Part shown: one piece after another, positions 60,522 through 64,000 of the stretch
Layout of the letters: each line of letters begins with the position of its first letter
How positions within the stretch are numbered: position 1 is the first letter of the stretch
Source: Phycisphaerae bacterium
GTDB lineage: Bacteria > Planctomycetota > Phycisphaerae > UBA1845
Direction of reading: 5' to 3'
Assembly: GCA_022072505.1 (NCBI GenBank)
Contig: JAJVHU010000008.1
Location: forward strand, 1-64,000
Length of the DNA stretch: 64,000 bases
The notes under the pieces: generated by a model
What the model saw: the letters and a program-made list of their open reading frames with translations, nothing else
Database searches by the model: none
What the model was told of the DNA's origin: nothing
Translations under genes and position numbers: made by a program

Positions 60522-62189
60522 ATGGATCGCTTCAAGGACTCGTTAACCCGGATTTCCGCCCAGTTGCGCGTGCTGACGGTGTCGCAGCGGCTGGTGGTGG
60601 CGTTATGCACGGCGCTGGTCGTGGTGTCGGTGCTGTGGTTGTTGAAGTGGTCGGCGGTCCCGCAGCGTGTTCCGGTGCTGGAGCAGGACTTCGATTACGC
60701 ACGCCTGTCGTCGGCGGAGGCGGCGTTGCGGGTCAACGACATCGACTTCGAGACGATCGGTCAGCGGTTGTACGTGCGGGCGGAAGATCAGGACAACGCG
60801 ATCCGCGTGCTGCACGAGAGCGACGCGGTTCCGCAGGACGGCCGGATCGATCTGGACGCACTGATCAAGGACACGAACCCGTTTCTGCCGGAGTCGGAGC
60901 GGGTGTTCGCACGGACGGTGGCGAAGGGGAACAAGCTGGCGCAGATCATCCGGAGCAATCCGCTGGTGGCGGACGCGGAGGTGGTGCTGAACCCGGAGCA
61001 GAAGAGGCGGCTCGGAGCGCCGCCGGACGTTCCGACGGCGTCGGTGATCGTGACGCTGAAGCCCGGATCGGAGATGACGCCGGCGATGGTTCAGGGGTTT
61101 GCGAGCCTGGTGAGCGGGGCGGTGTCGGGGCTGAAGGCGCCGAACGTGTCGATCGTGGACGGTCGGACGTTCCGGCACTACGCGGTTCCGTCGCCGGAGG
61201 ACGCGGCGGCGCAGGGTCTGCTGGACGAGATGAAGCGTCACGAGGCGCATCTTCTGGCGAAGGTGGTTGAGACGCTGAAGTACATTCCGAACGTGCTGGC
61301 GAGCGTGACGGTGGACCTGGACAACACGACGCATACCACGGAGACCCAGCGGTTCGACAAGCCGGAAGTGTCGAAGGAGGAGTCGTTCGAGGAGTCGTCC
61401 AGCAGTGCGGAGTCGCCGGCGGAGGAGGGCGTCTACGCGAACGTCGGGACGGGGATCAGCGGGGGATCGGGCGGAGGCGCTTCGTCGACGGAGCGACGTT
61501 CGACGGATTTCGCGGACGCGAAGCTGGCGGAAAAGAAGAGCGTCGTGCAGTTCGCTCCGGGGCGGAAGCGGGTGACGGCGTCGGTGAAGATTCCGCGGAG
61601 CTGGATCGTGAACGTGTTCAAGGTCGGCAAGCCGGAGGTGGAGAAGCCGACGGAGAAGGATCTTGAGCCGGTGGCGGCGCAGGAGCGCACGCGGATTCAG
61701 GCGAGCGTGGCGAAGACGCTGATGACGGACGCGAAAGACGTCGAGGTGGACGTTTATCCGGACACCGACGCGCAGGGCGTGGCGTTGAACGCGGCGCTGG
61801 GGGCGGCGCTGCCGTCGTCGGGGGGGGCGGAGGCGGGGAGCGATGCGTGGGGCGCGGTGGGCGCTTACGGACCGCAGGCGGGTCTGGGGCTGACGGCGCT
61901 GATCGCGTTGTTCATCATGGCGCGGATCGCGAAGAAGAGCGCGGCGCTGGCGGCGCAGGGTTCGGAGATTTCGCGGCGCGGGGATGAAGGTCTGGACGCG
62001 CTGGTGGCGGAAGAGACGGCGGAGGTGCTGGGGACGGCGGAGTTCTCGGAGGAGGCGTTGGAGGGCAAGGAGGTCAGCCCGGAGACGCTGAAGAGCCGGA
62101 ACCTGGTGGCGCAGGTCAGCAAGCTGGTGGAGAAGGATCCGCACGGGTCGGCGGAACTGCTGCGGCGGTGGGTTCAGGAGCAGGCGTAA
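60522..62189 (+). CDS. fliF: flagellar MS-ring protein FliF
   Basis: 555-aa MS-ring subunit of the inner membrane. A first membrane helix (LVVALCTALVVVSVLWLL, about 25-43) and a second near 455-475 (GLGLTALIALFIMARIA) flank the periplasmic ring-building motifs. These include DIDFETIGQRLYV, ESERVFARTVAKGNKLAQII, the RBM-type ASVIVTLKPGSEMTPAMVQG and VSIVDGR. The region from about 288 to 330 is a Ser/Glu/Gly-rich loop. The C-terminal tail KSRNLVAQVSKLVEKDPHGSAELLRRWV binds FliG. It lies 39 bases upstream of fliG. Confidence 0.95.
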   Translation: MDRFKDSLTRISAQLRVLTVSQRLVVALCTALVVVSVLWLLKWSAVPQRVPVLEQDFDYARLSSAEAALRVNDIDFETIGQRLYVRAEDQDNAIRVLHESDAVPQDGRIDLDALIKDTNPFLPESERVFARTVAKGNKLAQIIRSNPLVADAEVVLNPEQKRRLGAPPDVPTASVIVTLKPGSEMTPAMVQGFASLVSGAVSGLKAPNVSIVDGRTFRHYAVPSPEDAAAQGLLDEMKRHEAHLLAKVVETLKYIPNVLASVTVDLDNTTHTTETQRFDKPEVSKEESFEESSSSAESPAEEGVYANVGTGISGGSGGGASSTERRSTDFADAKLAEKKSVVQFAPGRKRVTASVKIPRSWIVNVFKVGKPEVEKPTEKDLEPVAAQERTRIQASVAKTLMTDAKDVEVDVYPDTDAQGVALNAALGAALPSSGGAEAGSDAWGAVGAYGPQAGLGLTALIALFIMARIAKKSAALAAQGSEISRRGDEGLDALVAEETAEVLGTAEFSEEALEGKEVSPETLKSRNLVAQVSKLVEKDPHGSAELLRRWVQEQA

Positions 62190-62228
62190 GCGGCGGGGAC
62201 GGGTCGAGGGCGCGCAGGGAGGCATGAC

Positions 62229-63260
62229 GTGGCGGCAGCGGTCATTGAGACGCCGGAGAAGGAGTTGAAGGGCGCGCAGAAGGCGGCGGTGCTGCTGCTG
62301 GCGCTGGAGACGGACGTTGCGGCGCGGATGCTGAAGCTGCTGGACGGCGACGTGGTGGAGGAGATATCGCGCGAGATCGCGTCGATGGAGCGGCTGGGGG
62401 AGAAGCTCAGCACGCAAGTCGTGGAGGAGTATTACCACCTGGCGCTGGCACAGCAGTATGCGAAGCAGGGGGGACTGCTTTATGCGCGGATGCTGCTTCA
62501 GAAGGCGTTGCCGGCGGACGACGCGCGGCGGATCCTGTCGCAGATTCAGCATCATGTGATTCAGGCGCCGTTTTCGTTCCTTCAGAAGGCGGACTGCGAA
62601 AACCTTCTGACGTTCATCCAGGACGAACACCCTCAGACGATTGCGCTGATCCTGTCGCACATGCCTTCCGCGAAAAGCGCGGAGTTGCTGGGGGGGTTGT
62701 CGCAGAACAAGCAGCTCGAGGTGGTGATGCGGATGGCGCGGATGGACCAGACCAACCCGGAGGTCGTGCGCGAGGTGGAGAAGGGTCTGGAGATGCGCGT
62801 CAGCGGGCTGGTGACGCAGACGTTTCAGAAATGCGGAGGGGTGGAGGCGGTGGCGTCGATCCTGAACCTCGTGGATCGGGCGACGGAGAAGAGCATCATC
62901 GAGTCGCTGGAGACGGAGGCTCCGGACCTGGTGGACCCGATCCGGCGTCTGATGTTCGTGTTCGAGGACATCATCCTGGTGAACGATCGCGGGATTCAGT
63001 CGGTGCTGAAGGAGATCGACAACGACGACCTGGTGCTGGCGTTGCGGACGGCGAGCGACGAGTTGAAGGAGAAGATATTCGGCAACATGTCGGAACGCGC
63101 GGCGCAGATGGTCAAGGAAGACATGGAATACATGGGTCCGGTGCGGTTGTCGGACGTGGAGTCGGCTCAGCAGCGGATCGTGGACGTCGTGCGGCGGCTT
63201 GAGGACGCGGGCGAGATCATCATCTCCGGGCGCGGCGGGGACCGGGAGCAGGTGGTGTGA
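62229..63260 (+). CDS. fliG: flagellar motor switch protein FliG
   Basis: 343-aa rotor protein. GTG 62229 has GGGAGG about six bases upstream. The N-terminal domain LKGAQKAAVLLLAL is followed by the middle domain with EHPQTIALILSHM (the EHPQ motif). The C-terminal domain, MFVFEDIILVNDRGIQSVLKEIDNDDL, has the charged torque helix (LRTASDELKEKIFGNMSERAAQMVKEDME). All landmarks are standard. It overlaps fliH. Confidence 0.97.
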   Translation: MAAAVIETPEKELKGAQKAAVLLLALETDVAARMLKLLDGDVVEEISREIASMERLGEKLSTQVVEEYYHLALAQQYAKQGGLLYARMLLQKALPADDARRILSQIQHHVIQAPFSFLQKADCENLLTFIQDEHPQTIALILSHMPSAKSAELLGGLSQNKQLEVVMRMARMDQTNPEVVREVEKGLEMRVSGLVTQTFQKCGGVEAVASILNLVDRATEKSIIESLETEAPDLVDPIRRLMFVFEDIILVNDRGIQSVLKEIDNDDLVLALRTASDELKEKIFGNMSERAAQMVKEDMEYMGPVRLSDVESAQQRIVDVVRRLEDAGEIIISGRGGDREQVV

Positions 63261-63967
63261 TGAGCGCGTCGACGGTCATCAAGGCGGGTCAGGCGGGGGT
63301 GATCCTGAAGCGTCTTTCGGGGGTGGACCTCGCGGACCACCTTCGTCAGGCGGATGCGGTGGTGGCGGAAGCGCGCCGTCGAGCGGCGCTGCTGCTGGAG
63401 GAAGCGCGGGTCGAGGCGGAAGAGCGGCGGGAGGCGGCGCGGCGCGAGGGGTTCGCGGCGGGCCTGGAGGAAGGGCGGCGCGAGGGGCTTCGTCAGGGGC
63501 GCGAGGCGTCGTTCGCGGAGGGGGTGGCGCGGTTTGAGCGGGAGCACGCGGGGATCGTGTCCGCGTTGCGCGGGGCGTTCGAGGGGTTCGAGGCGGAGAA
63601 GGAGCGGCTTCTGCGGGACGCGGGGCGGGACATGCTGAGCTTTGCGGTGGAGGCGGCGCGGCGGCTGACGTTCGCGGTCGGGACGGCGGGACCGGAGTCG
63701 GCGCAGGCGAACCTGGAACGGGCCCTGCAACTGGCGGGGTCGGCCACGGATGTGACGGTCCACGTTCATCCGAAGGACGCGGAGGCGCTTCGGACGTACG
63801 CGGAGTCGGAAGCGGTGCGGATGCAGGGGTTTTCGCATGTGCGGGTGGCGACCGACGAGGGGATCGCGCCGGGCGGATGCCGCGTGACGTGGGGATGCAG
63901 CGAGGTGGACGCGACGCTTGAGACGCAGGTGGGGCAACTGACGGCGTTGCTGCTGGGGACGGAATAA
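63260..63967 (+). CDS. fliH: flagellar assembly protein FliH
   Basis: 235-aa negative regulator and stator of the FliI export ATPase. The ATG at 63260 shares one base with the fliG stop (TGATG). The N-terminal half is a long Ala/Glu/Arg coiled coil containing Gly-spaced repeats (EGFAAGLEEGRREGLRQGREA), characteristic of FliH. The C-terminal domain has VHVHPKDAEALR and GGCRVTWGCSEVDATLETQ. fliI is expected just beyond the window end. Confidence 0.92.
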   Translation: MSASTVIKAGQAGVILKRLSGVDLADHLRQADAVVAEARRRAALLLEEARVEAEERREAARREGFAAGLEEGRREGLRQGREASFAEGVARFEREHAGIVSALRGAFEGFEAEKERLLRDAGRDMLSFAVEAARRLTFAVGTAGPESAQANLERALQLAGSATDVTVHVHPKDAEALRTYAESEAVRMQGFSHVRVATDEGIAPGGCRVTWGCSEVDATLETQVGQLTALLLGTE

Positions 63968-64000
63968 GGGCAAGCCGGAAACCAGTACCCGAGCCGCGGG

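Noticed and set aside
62449-62465. Second sigma-54-like motif TGGCAC-N5-TATGC in fliG
   Set aside because: Spacing is right, but it lies deep in the coding sequence with no gene start nearby. Chance is likelier.
1-64000. CRISPR arrays, defence islands, prophage or biosynthetic gene cluster
   Set aside because: No direct repeats with regular spacers, no cas, restriction, phage structural or NRPS/PKS-type genes were found. The repeats present are irregular or leader-linked.

Overview
The window is a high-GC (about 68-70% by eye) chromosomal segment of a bacterium that is most likely a planctomycete. Phycisphaerae or a related uncultured lineage fits best. The clues are: a membrane protein ending in a CPxCGYxLxGLxxxRCPECG zinc ribbon, an FG-GAP lipoprotein, very large beta-propeller proteins (tricorn-like and sortilin/VPS10-like), a sulfatase-fold hydrolase without the formylglycine cysteine, rsmH away from any division cluster, and a polar-flagellum operon run by a sigma-54 two-component system. 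This placement is inferred from recalled family features; no search was run. I see no tRNA, rRNA, CRISPR array, phage or insertion sequence.

Left part (1-30 kb). A repeat-rich leader precedes two translationally coupled amidohydrolases, the second of which has lost its metal ligands, and a MaoC hydratase. Facing them are a tricorn-type protease, a 1411-aa sortilin-like propeller protein with PDZ and EF-hand insertions, a 2-hydroxyacid dehydrogenase and a sulfatase-like hydrolase. On the plus strand follow an unknown protein, a MotA-like membrane protein, an HDOD protein, an Xaa-Pro peptidase and accB-accC. A minus-strand surface-glycan operon (LAB_N membrane protein, GT2, DegT aminotransferase, GT4, cupin, methyltransferase) lies downstream of an S9 peptidase. 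Peptide and amino-acid breakdown is a recurring theme.

Middle (28.6-51 kb). Here are a DinB protein, the zinc-ribbon membrane protein, an acyl-CoA carboxyltransferase, a two-component pair of clearly lower GC, a radical SAM protein, the FG-GAP lipoprotein, an RF-1-like GGQ protein, and a lipoprotein coupled to a haloalkane-dehalogenase-like hydrolase. Then come overlapping pyk-rsmH, a pseudo-hydrolase/triple-FKBP protein, and a four-gene minus-strand run (saccharopine-dehydrogenase-like, glycosyltransferase, D-2-hydroxyacid dehydrogenase-type FAD/Fe-S protein, NUDIX).

Right part (51-64 kb). Two tiny paralogous lipoprotein-like genes are followed by rnc, which has a clear sigma-70 promoter and a 13-bp leader hairpin. 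Next are a TPR protein and the flagellar block: FlgN-like, histidine kinase, sigma-54 activator, then a sigma-54 promoter and flgB-flgC-fliE-fliF-fliG-fliH, running off the window end. The spacers inside this operon hold a 96-bp leader duplication, tandem 27-30-bp repeats, and a 186-bp multi-hairpin palindromic element next to a dispersed 25-bp repeat. The spacer before fliF also has a GC hairpin between its Shine-Dalgarno and start codon. These spacers are the least explained and most interesting part of the window.
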